Source: a virus. From it: a stretch of DNA of 64,000 bases. The stretch is from positions 1-64,000 of IMG/VR virus record IMGVR_UViG_3300005549_000002; one strand, written 5' to 3'. The position numbers and the translations under genes were made by a program. Positions within the stretch are counted from its first letter, which is position 1, and each line of letters opens with the position of its first letter. Under the pieces are notes generated by a model. It ran no database searches and was not told the DNA's origin. It saw nothing but the letters and a program-made list of their open reading frames with translations. Below, piece after piece: positions 43,913 to 51,268 of the stretch.

Positions 43913-44169
43913 GGCCAAACCTCCCGGCGGTATTCGAGCAGCACGCCCACGAGCTCGTCGAGCGCGCGCGCCGACTTCAATCGGAGCACGACCTGGACGT
44001 CGCTGGCGATCGGGATGAGCAGGTGCACTTGCGTCGTCGGGCCCGAGCCCGGCGGCCCCGGGCGCCAGTCGCGGACAGCGTACTCGTCGCCGACGAAGTA
44101 ACCGGTCTTGCCGTCGTCGACCGGCTGCTCGAGGGATTCGGATGCCGGTATCGGTTGGATCGTTTTCAT
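43909..44169 (-). CDS. Hypothetical small protein
   Basis: The protein has 86 residues. VHLLIPIASDVQVVLRLKSARALDELVGVLLEYR suggests an alpha/beta two-layer fold. Its stop overlaps the next start by GTGA. No family is recognised. Confidence 0.6.
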   Translation of the reverse strand: MKTIQPIPASESLEQPVDDGKTGYFVGDEYAVRDWRPGPPGSGPTTQVHLLIPIASDVQVVLRLKSARALDELVGVLLEYRREVWP

Positions 44170-44193
44170 GTGCGCCTTCGCCTTCCCAAAATC

Positions 44194-44445
44194 CTAAAGC
44201 GCCTGGCCCCGCTTGACGAGCCACGCCTCGATCTCCGCCTTCGCACGGTCGAGATCGAAGTAGTAGCGCGGCCAGCCGTCCGCTTCGTCGAAGCCGAGGA
44301 AGAGCTTGCCCCAAGCGTCAATGGTCGCAATGAAGTTGCCGCGGTCGCACCAGCCCGCGCGCGGCGCGAGCCAGATGCTGCACTCGCGCCCGCGAATCAT
44401 GAGGTGCCCGGGGTAGTCTTCCGGGGTCTCCCACGTCATCGCCAT
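44194..44445 (-). CDS. Hypothetical small protein
   Basis: The protein has 83 residues (MAMTWETPEDYPGHLMIRG). WLAPRAGWCDRGNFIATIDA and ADGWPRYYFDLDRAKAEIEA recall short phage-encoded proteins with an alpha/beta plait. No catalytic motif is seen. It lies between the coiled-coil protein gene and the small zinc-ribbon cluster. Confidence 0.6.
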   Translation of the reverse strand: MAMTWETPEDYPGHLMIRGRECSIWLAPRAGWCDRGNFIATIDAWGKLFLGFDEADGWPRYYFDLDRAKAEIEAWLVKRGQAL

Positions 44446-44450
44446 CGGTT

Positions 44451-44897
44451 TTACCGCGCCAGCTCGAAGCGATACTTTCCGTTCGTGCCGGTGCGCGTGA
44501 CGATGCCGCGCTCGACCGCCCTTTTCAGGACGCCGTACGTCAACGCCTCGTGCGACCCCTTCGGCGCAACCCGCTTGTGAATGGACTTCGCCGCGACCGG
44601 CGTCTTCTTGCCGCGCAGGAACTTCACGACGCGACCGAGGGACCCATCGGGGTCGATGCTCGTCGCCGCGTCGCCACCGTTGCCGTTGCCGTTCCTGTGC
44701 TCGTCGAGCTTCAGTAGCTTGCCGATCCGCTCGACGCCGCTCCCCGACAGCGCGGCAATGGCGGCTTCGATGCGGGCAAGCTCCGCCACAGCCGTTTCGC
44801 GTTCTTTGATCCGCTCGTCGATCTCGGCAATCTCTTTTCCGACGCGGTCTCGCTCTTGGTTCAATTGCGCGATGATGCTCGGCACCTTCGGTTCCAT
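44451..44897 (-). CDS. Coiled-coil plus winged-helix protein
   Basis: The protein has 148 residues. Residues 5-55 form a charged coiled coil (ERDRVGKEIAEIDERIKERE). A Gly/Asn linker follows, and residues 85-148 have a winged-helix look (AAKSIHKRV, YGVLKRAVERGIVTRTGTNG). It could be a DNA-binding regulator. It is the first gene downstream of the integrase and attP-like site in the leftward direction. Confidence 0.6.
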   Translation of the reverse strand: MEPKVPSIIAQLNQERDRVGKEIAEIDERIKERETAVAELARIEAAIAALSGSGVERIGKLLKLDEHRNGNGNGGDAATSIDPDGSLGRVVKFLRGKKTPVAAKSIHKRVAPKGSHEALTYGVLKRAVERGIVTRTGTNGKYRFELAR

Positions 44898-45048
44898 TTT
44901 GGTCGTCCCCTTTCCCGACGTCGGATCTTCTTTACGCCCGCTCGGGCAGAGGGATCAACGACAAAGTATCACGCGTGTAGTAACGCTCGGCCAGGGTTTG
45001 CCCGTAGCGACGGCTTTCGTTTTCCGCTTTTCCCCGAGGATTTCGCCT

Positions 45049-45096
45049 TGAGAACAACCGCCAGCGAACACTTATTACACGCCACGGTTGTTCTCA
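45049..45096. other. Candidate attP site for the serine integrase
   Basis: Perfect 12-bp inverted arms TGAGAACAACCG (45049-45060) and CGGTTGTTCTCA (45085-45096) flank a 24-bp centre with lower GC. Total size 48 bp, adjacent to the 3' end of the integrase gene. Serine integrase attP sites are typically about 50-bp imperfect inverted repeats beside the integrase gene, as in phiC31. No T-run follows either arm, arguing against a terminator. Confidence 0.6.
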
Positions 45097-45142
45097 CCAC
45101 GAAATCACCGGGTGAAATGGCCTTTTCGTAGGTCCCCCCCCC

Positions 45143-46636
45143 TCAAATCAGGCCGGTTTCTGGGGAGATCTCCTCGGCCAGTTCATCGAGCGTTCGCCAC
45201 TCGATCTCGGGCCGCTTGTCGCGCTCGATCTTGACCACGCGGGCGAGCAGCACGACGAGGCGCCGCCGTTGCTCCATCGGCAGGTTCTGCCACGCCCCTT
45301 GGAGCTGGACGACATTCGCGAGCAGCGCCCGCCGGACGCTAACGTCCTCGAGCGGGGAGCGCTTCAACGCCTGCGCCTCGGCGGCATCGATCTTGGTGCG
45401 CGCGGCGTCGAACTTCGCCATCCTCGCGCTGAACTCCTCGCGGGAGAGGTGCCCATCGACGCGCACCTCGAGCAGCCTATCGCGTTTTTTCTCGAGCGCC
45501 GCACGCTCGCGAGCGAAGTCGATCGTCGGCCGCACAATCCCGCCAGCTTTCGGCGCCAGCGCGATCTCCTTGCGCAGGTGCACGAGGCGCTCGAACATCG
45601 TCTCGCCGACGGCGCCGTCCGCCTCATGCACGGGCACATACCTCGCGCCGCAATTACGAAAGCACCGGTAGTAGTCCACGTAATTCTTGTCGGCGCCGAA
45701 GCCGCCGCCGTACGCGGGACTCATGCGAGACCCGCACCGTCCGCACGAGGCGAGCCCGCGCAGGAGCCAGTGCTGGGTGCGCGAGTCGGTGCCCGCCTTC
45801 GCGCCGCCGAGCTTGCGACGGTCGAGCGCTGCCTGCGTTCGCGCGAAAAGTTCCGGCCGGATGATCGCGGGGTGCCGCCCTTTGATCCACACGCCAGTCG
45901 AGTTTTTGATCTCGCCGAGGTAGATCCGATTGCGCAGGATCCGGTTGACGGTCGTTTTATCCCACTTGCGCGACGCGTCCTTGCGCGCCTCGACGAGAAT
46001 GTCGCCGCACGACCACCCGCGGGCCGACAGCTGGAAGAATTCCAAGACGAGCTTGGCGCGCGGCTCGTCGAGCTCGAGCACGTTGCGCTCGACGCTGCGC
46101 GTGCGCGTGCCCGCTGCGATGGGCCGCCGGTAGCCGATCGGCGCCAGCCCCTCGACGTAGTAGCCCTGATTGCGCAGGAGCAGGCGCGTGCCGACCATGC
46201 GGAGCCTGATCCGCTTGTGCTCCTCGCGCGCCATCATCACGCGCATGTTGAGCATCGAATCGCCCTCGGGCGTCGTTGGGTCGAACATGTCGCCGACGAA
46301 GTAGACGGTCGCGCCGGCCTCGCGGATCTGGCGCATCGATCGGTAGGTGAACTCCGGATCGCGCGACCACCGATCGAGCTTGTCGCAGAGCACGAGATCG
46401 CCAGCGCGCAGCGATGCCATGAGCTGCTGCATTTTCTCGCGCCGTTCGAACTTCTCGTGAACGGCGCTCTCCGCCTCCACGTACCAGACGGCGACGCCCT
46501 TTAGGCCGCGTGACCGCGCGTACGCTTGGAGGACGTTCTGCTGATCTTGGAGCGACGTACCGAGGGCCTGTTCGGGGGAACTGACCCTGGCGTAGCCGCG
46601 GACGCACCCGTACTTCGGCGCCGGCGATTTGGGCAT
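45143..46636 (-). CDS. Large serine recombinase (integrase)
   Basis: The protein has 497 residues. The N-terminal resolvase domain has VRGYARVSSPEQ with the likely catalytic Ser19, then LVLCDKLDRWSRDP. The recombinase domain follows (170-280, TTVNRILRNRIYLGEI). A zinc ribbon has CGRCGSRMSP and a later Cys pair (RCFRNCG). A coiled-coil motif lies at 375-430. It catalyses site-specific integration between attP and attB. The ATG at 46636 has a poor ribosome site, whereas a short upstream reading frame has a strong one. Confidence 0.93.
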   Translation of the reverse strand: MPKSPAPKYGCVRGYARVSSPEQALGTSLQDQQNVLQAYARSRGLKGVAVWYVEAESAVHEKFERREKMQQLMASLRAGDLVLCDKLDRWSRDPEFTYRSMRQIREAGATVYFVGDMFDPTTPEGDSMLNMRVMMAREEHKRIRLRMVGTRLLLRNQGYYVEGLAPIGYRRPIAAGTRTRSVERNVLELDEPRAKLVLEFFQLSARGWSCGDILVEARKDASRKWDKTTVNRILRNRIYLGEIKNSTGVWIKGRHPAIIRPELFARTQAALDRRKLGGAKAGTDSRTQHWLLRGLASCGRCGSRMSPAYGGGFGADKNYVDYYRCFRNCGARYVPVHEADGAVGETMFERLVHLRKEIALAPKAGGIVRPTIDFARERAALEKKRDRLLEVRVDGHLSREEFSARMAKFDAARTKIDAAEAQALKRSPLEDVSVRRALLANVVQLQGAWQNLPMEQRRRLVVLLARVVKIERDKRPEIEWRTLDELAEEISPETGLI

Positions 46637-46686
46637 GGCACTAGCGCCTGTACCAGGATCTCGGCAATCAAGTCAAAACGGTTCAC
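46627..46686 (-). other. Leader frame with -1 slippery heptamer before the integrase
   Basis: A GTG at 46686 with GGAGGGGAG eight bases upstream opens MNRFDLIAEILVQALVPCP. At 46633-46627 the in-frame heptamer C CCA AAT matches the -1 slippery pattern, and a -1 slip enters exactly the integrase frame two codons after its ATG. Either frameshift fusion or coupled reinitiation could control integrase output. This is inferred from sequence alone. Confidence 0.45.
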
Positions 46687-46782
46687 GATACGTGCTCCCC
46701 TCCGGCTATTTGCATCTGCGCGGATGTTCGGCGTTTGCAGAGATCGCGTGTTTTCAGCCTCGCGGTTTTTCGGTGTCGGCAA

Positions 46783-46992
46783 TCACGGCTGCAGCTTGCC
46801 GGCGATGAGGCGCCGGCAGGAGGGGCAGAGCATGAACAGATCGTCCGACGCCGCGTGGCGTGCCCACCAGCCGGCGCGCTCCGCCGCGTTGCGCAGGTAC
46901 ACCGGGCTGCCGTCTTCGCACGGCGCCTCCTCCCCGCCGCAGCCGTCGCACTTCGGCGCGTGGAACGTGACGGTCCATTTCCGAGATGCCAT
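46783..46992 (-). CDS. Zinc-ribbon-like small protein
   Basis: The protein has 69 residues behind AGAGGGG. KCDGCGGEEAPCEDGSPVYL and LCPSCRRLIAGKL give two CxxC pairs. A longer frame starting four bases earlier is shadow. It lies between the integrase promoter region and the ubiquitin-like gene group. The role is unknown. Confidence 0.65.
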   Translation of the reverse strand: MASRKWTVTFHAPKCDGCGGEEAPCEDGSPVYLRNAAERAGWWARHAASDDLFMLCPSCRRLIAGKLQP

Positions 46993-47021
46993 TCAACGCT
47001 ACCCCTCTTCAGTGGTTCAGT

Positions 47022-47537
47022 TCATTCCGAATTGCCCATGCCCAAGAGCGGCGGCATGTGCCCGCCCACGTAGGCGGCTTCGATTCCGGGCTTCAGCCAC
47101 TCGCCAACGGTCTGCCCATCGGGCAGCGAGATGTCGGCGAGGAACTCGCGGTCAACGGTCGACATCTTCAGCTCTATCAATTCAAGCTTCGCCTTCACAA
47201 TGAGCAGCATGCACCGCCAGCGCGTGCGCGCCTTCTGGTCAAACTGGGCGGCGACCCACTCCGTGCGCTTGGCGGTGCTCAGGTAATTCCAGCCGCGCGG
47301 CGTCTTCAGCTTGGTATCCCAGTCGCGCTTGTCGACCGGCGGAAACTCCTCGCGGCGCGGCAGAGGGATTTGCATCCGAATCTGCCGGCCACCCAGCGAG
47401 AACACGACGACGGCGCGCCCCTTCTCGTCGTCGTGTCCCATCGCGCGCTGGGTCGCGCCATGCTTCTGGAGCAACAGGTCGAGCTCGACCTTTGTCCGCT
47501 CGACCGATACCGATGTGTTTTCGGCGAAGGTCGTCAC
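47022..47537 (-). CDS. Conserved phage protein of unknown function
   Basis: The protein has 171 residues with a GTG start overlapping the upstream stop (GTGA). It starts VTTFAENTSVSVERTKVELD, then ALVVFSLGGRQIRM-like beta strands and KARTRWRCMLLIVKAKLELI. The C-terminus EFLADISLPDGQTVGEW is like a protein family I remember from many phages and plasmids with no known role. It is directly coupled to the ubiquitin-like gene. Confidence 0.75.
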   Translation of the reverse strand: MTTFAENTSVSVERTKVELDLLLQKHGATQRAMGHDDEKGRAVVVFSLGGRQIRMQIPLPRREEFPPVDKRDWDTKLKTPRGWNYLSTAKRTEWVAAQFDQKARTRWRCMLLIVKAKLELIELKMSTVDREFLADISLPDGQTVGEWLKPGIEAAYVGGHMPPLLGMGNSE

Positions 47538-47809
47538 TCGCGACTCCAGGCGACGACGTCGAACGCGTCGCCGGCGCGCACGACCATGTGGTTGCCCGGC
47601 TTCAAGCTGCCGGCGAAATCGGGCTCGCGGTGCACCGTCACGGTGAAGAGCTCCTGGATCGCGACGTCGCCGCGGGCGAGCCGCACGACGTCGTTGTAGG
47701 TGAGGACCGCCTGGTTCGCGTTCCAGCACGCGACTTGTCGCGGGCGTCCGTTGACGAGGACGGTGATCTGCTTGGTGACGCCGGTGCTGGTATTTTCGCG
47801 CGCGCTCAT
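47534..47809 (-). CDS. Ubiquitin-like (multiubiquitin family) protein
   Basis: The protein has 91 residues from the ATG at 47809. ITVLVNGRPRQVACW, LTYNDVVRLARG, FTVTVHREPDFAGSLKPGNHMVV and DAFDVVAW follow the strand-helix-strand order of the bacterial multiubiquitin domain, present here as one unit. It ends SRE, with no C-terminal GlyGly. No E1, E2 or JAB partner is visible in the window. Related cellular systems act in conjugation and anti-phage defence, so a phage copy could be a decoy or a tag; that is inference. Confidence 0.7.
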   Translation of the reverse strand: MSARENTSTGVTKQITVLVNGRPRQVACWNANQAVLTYNDVVRLARGDVAIQELFTVTVHREPDFAGSLKPGNHMVVRAGDAFDVVAWSRE

Positions 47810-48054
47810 GGTGCATGGCCTCCTTCGGTGAGACGGTGGTGGGGTGGGCAGTAATCGCGATCGGGCCCGACGCGTACGGCGCACTTGCCGCAGAGCCAGC
47901 GATCGCAGGTACCGCTCTTGGTTTGGACAGGGTAGTCGCATTGCTTGTTGGCGCCGCCCCAGCCGCACGACGAGCACTTGTGGCTCTCGCGCCGGCTGCG
48001 ATCGCACGCGATGCCGACGGCGTGCCCGTTGATGAAAAGGGTCCGGCAGCCCAT
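47806..48054 (-). CDS. Cys-rich zinc-binding protein
   Basis: The protein has 82 residues from the ATG at 48054. It has ten cysteines, including CSSCGWGG, CDYPVQTKSGTCDRWLCGKC and YCPPHHR, suggesting two zinc sites in a ring- or ribbon-like fold. It overlaps the ubiquitin-like gene by ATGA. The cluster with a ubiquitin-like protein is noteworthy but does not prove a link. Confidence 0.65.
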   Translation of the reverse strand: MGCRTLFINGHAVGIACDRSRRESHKCSSCGWGGANKQCDYPVQTKSGTCDRWLCGKCAVRVGPDRDYCPPHHRLTEGGHAP

Positions 48055-48371
48055 CAGCGCGCCCGCACCTGCTCGGGGGTAAGCTGGCGGTAGTACGTAG
48101 AGGGCCCGCCGTCGCGCTGAGCGCCCCACGTGGGCCCTTCGCCGCCTCCCCAGGCGCAGTACCCGCCAGGGCGGCAATCCCAGCCGTCCTGGCAGCACGT
48201 GCCGCCACCGCAGCTATGCCAGTCGCGGCCGCAGGGGTTACCCGGCTCGGGCACGATGGGCCCGGGTTCGTTCCAGCGGCAGCTTTCCATCGAGGCGACG
48301 CAGGTCACCACGCTGACCGCCGAGAGGGCGGCGATGGCGATGGCGCAGAGCAAGGCAACCGGATCCTTCAT
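48054..48371 (-). CDS. Secreted cysteine-rich protein
   Basis: The protein has 105 residues. An N-terminal hydrophobic segment (LLCAIAIAALSAVSVVTC) may be a signal or anchor. The following part has a knottin-like series: NPCGRDWHSCGGGTCCQDGWDCRPGGYCA. Such modules are common in myxobacterial surface proteins. The start at 48371 and TGATG overlap at 48054 place it in the operon. Export of a disulphide-rich protein from an early operon is unusual. Confidence 0.6.
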   Translation of the reverse strand: MKDPVALLCAIAIAALSAVSVVTCVASMESCRWNEPGPIVPEPGNPCGRDWHSCGGGTCCQDGWDCRPGGYCAWGGGEGPTWGAQRDGGPSTYYRQLTPEQVRAR

Positions 48372-48559
48372 GGGCGACTCCTTTTTTTCGGCGCGAGCAC
48401 GTACGGGCCCGTGATGACGGTGCAGCGTTTGCTATGGGACGCGGGGCACGCGAGCGGCCGCCAGAGCTTGGCGGTCTGCCGGGAGTCCTCGGCGGCGATG
48501 AATCGGCGGCACTCGCCGCACGTGATCGCGTAGAGCTCGGGCGGCGCCGTCGGTTTCAT
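48368..48559 (-). CDS. Zinc-ribbon-like small protein
   Basis: The protein has 63 residues from the ATG at 48559 (MKPTAPPELYAITCGECRRF). CGEC and two later cysteines could hold a zinc ion. Both ends overlap neighbours by ATGA. A longer frame to 48613 is rejected. The function is unknown. Confidence 0.6.
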   Translation of the reverse strand: MKPTAPPELYAITCGECRRFIAAEDSRQTAKLWRPLACPASHSKRCTVITGPYVLAPKKRSRP

Positions 48560-48777
48560 GCACGCGCCCCCTTGCCGCCCCGCACCTTCGGCCAGTTCAT
48601 GCCGTACGTCCACGAGAGCTTACCGTCGTCGTGCGATCCGTACGCGTGCGGCGGCAACGTGCAGACGTGGGTGTGCCATACCGCGCCGCAGCGCAGCGCT
48701 TTCGCCTTGCCGGCGGTGTCGGTTTCGGTCGATATTGCTTTGGTCGCGATGCTGAACACGATCGCCGTGCTGCTCAT
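48556..48777 (-). CDS. Hypothetical small protein
   Basis: The protein has 73 residues if translation starts at the ATG at 48777, where AGAGGA stands six bases upstream; ATGs at 48783 and 48813 are alternatives. The C-terminal half (CGAVWHTHVCTLPPHAYGSH) is the conserved-looking part. A short open frame with a transmembrane look on the other strand here (48749-48850) lacks a ribosome site. Confidence 0.5.
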   Translation of the reverse strand: MSSTAIVFSIATKAISTETDTAGKAKALRCGAVWHTHVCTLPPHAYGSHDDGKLSWTYGMNWPKVRGGKGARA

Positions 48778-48866
48778 CGGCATCCTCTGGCTTGCGCTTG
48801 CCGTGCCGCTCATCGGTGAGATCGTGCGCGAGCGCCGGCGCCGAGACTGACGGCCCCCCCCGAGGC

Positions 48867-50174
48867 TCACGCAGCGCCCGCGGTACGCTCGGGAACGGCC
48901 TCGGCGACGAGCACCGATCCGTCCTCGATGATGATGGCGCCCTCGTCGCCGTTGCCGACGCGCTCGATCCAGCACTGCGCCCCGGTCTCCTTGGCGAGCT
49001 CGGCGAGGAGAGCGAGGCTCGCGGCGTCGAGCAGCGAGCCCTCGCGGATGAGCATGACCTTGACGCGCGGGTTCAGGGCGGCGCCGATGGCGACCGACAG
49101 GCGCAGGCGCTCGGCCTGGCTCGCCTGCGCGAGCGGCACGCCGCCGAACGTCGGGCCGGCGTCGTCGAAGCCGAGCCCTTCGATGGGAAACTTCACCGCC
49201 GCGAGGCGCTCGGCTTTTTCTGCGTCGAGATCGGCGATGACCTCGGAGAGCTCGTCGCCCTCTTTCGCCTTCGCGGTCGCCTCCTGCTCGAGCCGATCGT
49301 AGTAGAGGTTGGCGCGCACCTTGTGGTTGGTCGCCTCGGCGCTGCTCAAGGCACTTTGCAAGTCGTCGACGGGCGCGGGCTCGGGGGGCAGCGCTTCCTC
49401 GGCGGCGAGGATGGCTTTCACCTGCTGCTCGCGGCGCACCTTGGCCTCGGCGAGATCGCGTTCGAGCTTGGCGATCTGCTCGTCGATAAAACCGAGCTTG
49501 GCGCGGTCCTTGTCGACGAGGGCGAGCAACGTGGTGCGCGAGCCGACGGCGTTGCGGTGGATCTGCAGCTTCTCATTGAGCGCGGCGATGTCGACGAGCT
49601 GCTTCGGGGCGCCGGGGTGGCGCTCGGTGGATTTGAGGACCGCCTCGAGCCGCTTGACCTCTTTGTTCACTTCGGCGCGTTTCTGGTAGGCGACGTCGCG
49701 CGCGCTCGCGAGATCGGACAGATCGAGCCCGACCATCTTTTTCAGGAGCTCGTCCTGTTTCGGCGCCTCCATGCGGGAGAACGCGAGCGGATCGAACGTC
49801 ACCTTGGCGCAGAGACTGTCGAGCAGCTTTTGTGGGCTCGCCTTGGGCACGCCGTCCGCGCCGCGCACGACGAGCTCGGTGCCCTTGGCCGTGAAGGTGC
49901 GTTCGATCTTGAACTCGACTTCGCCCGTCTGGGAATTGCCGAGACCGACATCGACGTCGGCCTTGCGCGTGCCGTGGCGGACGGGTTCGAGCGGGATCGC
50001 CCGAGCGCCCGAGAGCGCCATCTCGATCGAATCGAGGATCGAGCTCTTGCCTTGGCCGTTGCGGCCGCCGATGAGGATGGTGTCGCCCTCCGGCGTGATC
50101 GTGACGGCGCGCAGGCGCTTCACATTGGAGACTTCCAGAGAAAGGATGTGGAGGGGAGTCTTCTCGTTGCTCAT
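48867..50174 (-). CDS. SMC/RecF-like ATPase
   Basis: The protein has 435 residues from the ATG at 50174. Walker A is GGRNGQGKSS (36-45). Coiled-coil arms run through about 160-300. The C-terminal signature-like SQAERLRLSVAIG and the segment VMLIREGSLLD replace the usual Walker B acidic pair by Arg-Glu. Such phage proteins work with YqaJ-type nucleases and annealing proteins in DNA recombination or repair, as the upstream genes suggest. Confidence 0.8.
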   Translation of the reverse strand: MSNEKTPLHILSLEVSNVKRLRAVTITPEGDTILIGGRNGQGKSSILDSIEMALSGARAIPLEPVRHGTRKADVDVGLGNSQTGEVEFKIERTFTAKGTELVVRGADGVPKASPQKLLDSLCAKVTFDPLAFSRMEAPKQDELLKKMVGLDLSDLASARDVAYQKRAEVNKEVKRLEAVLKSTERHPGAPKQLVDIAALNEKLQIHRNAVGSRTTLLALVDKDRAKLGFIDEQIAKLERDLAEAKVRREQQVKAILAAEEALPPEPAPVDDLQSALSSAEATNHKVRANLYYDRLEQEATAKAKEGDELSEVIADLDAEKAERLAAVKFPIEGLGFDDAGPTFGGVPLAQASQAERLRLSVAIGAALNPRVKVMLIREGSLLDAASLALLAELAKETGAQCWIERVGNGDEGAIIIEDGSVLVAEAVPERTAGAA

Positions 50175-50188
50175 GTCGGGCCTTCCTT

Positions 50189-51268
50189 TCAACCGTCGGC
50201 GCCTGGTTCGGGGGCGCCGTCTTTGCCCGCGGCGGGATCGCCCTGGGGCTGCGCGCTCGTGTCCGCGGGCTTTGCTTCGCCCGCCTTCGCGCTCTTCACC
50301 GCGGCCGCCGTTCTGGTTTTGTGCTTGTCGAGGACCTCTTGCACCTTTTTGGCGGCCGCGTTGTCCTTCTGCTCGCCCTCGGCCGCCGGCGCCTTCGCGT
50401 CGACGATCGCGGCCCAGGTCGTCTCGCCGTCGCGGATGGCCGAGTGGATGCCGCGAAGGTCCGCGAGCTGCGCCGGCTGCAGATCGCCCTCGGTGCCGAG
50501 GTATTCCTTGAGCTGGTCGGGCATCACGCCGAGGAGCGCGAAGGCGTCGAAAATGCGCTTCTTGGCCGCGGCCGGATCCGTGGCATCGGTCTTGCGCTGC
50601 GTCGCGCGGCACGCCGCTTCGCAATCGTCCTGGATGTCGCCGGGCAAGAGGCGCAGGACGCCGTTGCGCAGCGCCTTGGAGATGAAGGCGTTGGTTTTGT
50701 TGAGCACCTCGTCGTCGGTCGCGGGCACGATGAAGACCACGTCGCCGTAGGAGTTCATGCGCTCCGCGAGCGGGCGCTGCCCTTGCTTCAAGAATTTGCG
50801 CTCGACGGTTTTGGTGACGTGCACGTCCTGCTCGATCGTCGAGTTCGCCTCGAGATCCATCACCGTGATGCGCACGATCGCCTTCTCGTCGTCGTCGTAG
50901 ATGCTCGTCGCCGACGAGTAGAAATTGGTGACGTTGCGGATGGCGGCTTCGGCGAACCGGACCGAGAGCCCCTCGACGAAATTCTTCTCATAGACGCCCG
51001 TCTCCGCGTTCTTCTTACTGCCGACGGGCTTTCGGTAGATGGCGGCTTCGGCAAAGCCGGGGCGCGCGCACTCCTTCATGAGTTTGCTCCGCACCACGTC
51101 CCAGTCGCGCGGCTGTTTCATCGCGAGGACGTAGCGGGCCTCGATCGAAGCCTTGGCCGCCGCGGCGATCGCGCTGGAGGCGGTCTCGTGCTGGGCCTGC
51201 ATCTCGCTGCTCGAGAAGCCTTGCCGCACGATGGCGCCGCTATTGTTATTCGGATCTTGCTGGGTCAT
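50189..51268 (-). CDS. Putative single-strand annealing protein
   Basis: The protein has 359 residues from the ATG at 51268. Core segments are RPGFAEAAIYRKPVG, VEGLSVRFAEAAIRN and IVRITVMDLEANSTI, with a helical C-terminal part and a Pro/Ala/Gly-rich tail. The gene directly follows the YqaJ exonuclease (ATGA overlap), the standard pair of a phage recombinase. I do not see a RecT or Erf signature, so the annealing role is inferred from the context. Confidence 0.6.
   Translation of the reverse strand: MTQQDPNNNSGAIVRQGFSSSEMQAQHETASSAIAAAAKASIEARYVLAMKQPRDWDVVRSKLMKECARPGFAEAAIYRKPVGSKKNAETGVYEKNFVEGLSVRFAEAAIRNVTNFYSSATSIYDDDEKAIVRITVMDLEANSTIEQDVHVTKTVERKFLKQGQRPLAERMNSYGDVVFIVPATDDEVLNKTNAFISKALRNGVLRLLPGDIQDDCEAACRATQRKTDATDPAAAKKRIFDAFALLGVMPDQLKEYLGTEGDLQPAQLADLRGIHSAIRDGETTWAAIVDAKAPAAEGEQKDNAAAKKVQEVLDKHKTRTAAAVKSAKAGEAKPADTSAQPQGDPAAGKDGAPEPGADG

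Noticed and set aside
45049-45096. The inverted repeat as a bidirectional terminator
   Set aside because: The loop of 24 nt is large and no T-run follows either arm; size and place fit attP better, though this is not proven.
46501-46686. Full-length leader frame overlapping the integrase as an independent gene
   Set aside because: After about 19 codons it runs as an Arg/Ser-rich shadow of the integrase; only the first part is treated as a leader.
47534-47809. Complete ubiquitin conjugation operon
   Set aside because: No ThiF/E1, E2 or JAB motif was found in neighbouring genes; only the ubiquitin-like protein is supported.
48749-48850. 33-codon plus-strand frame with a transmembrane look
   Set aside because: No ribosome site, isolated on the wrong strand within a leftward operon, and overlapped by a better-supported minus-strand gene.
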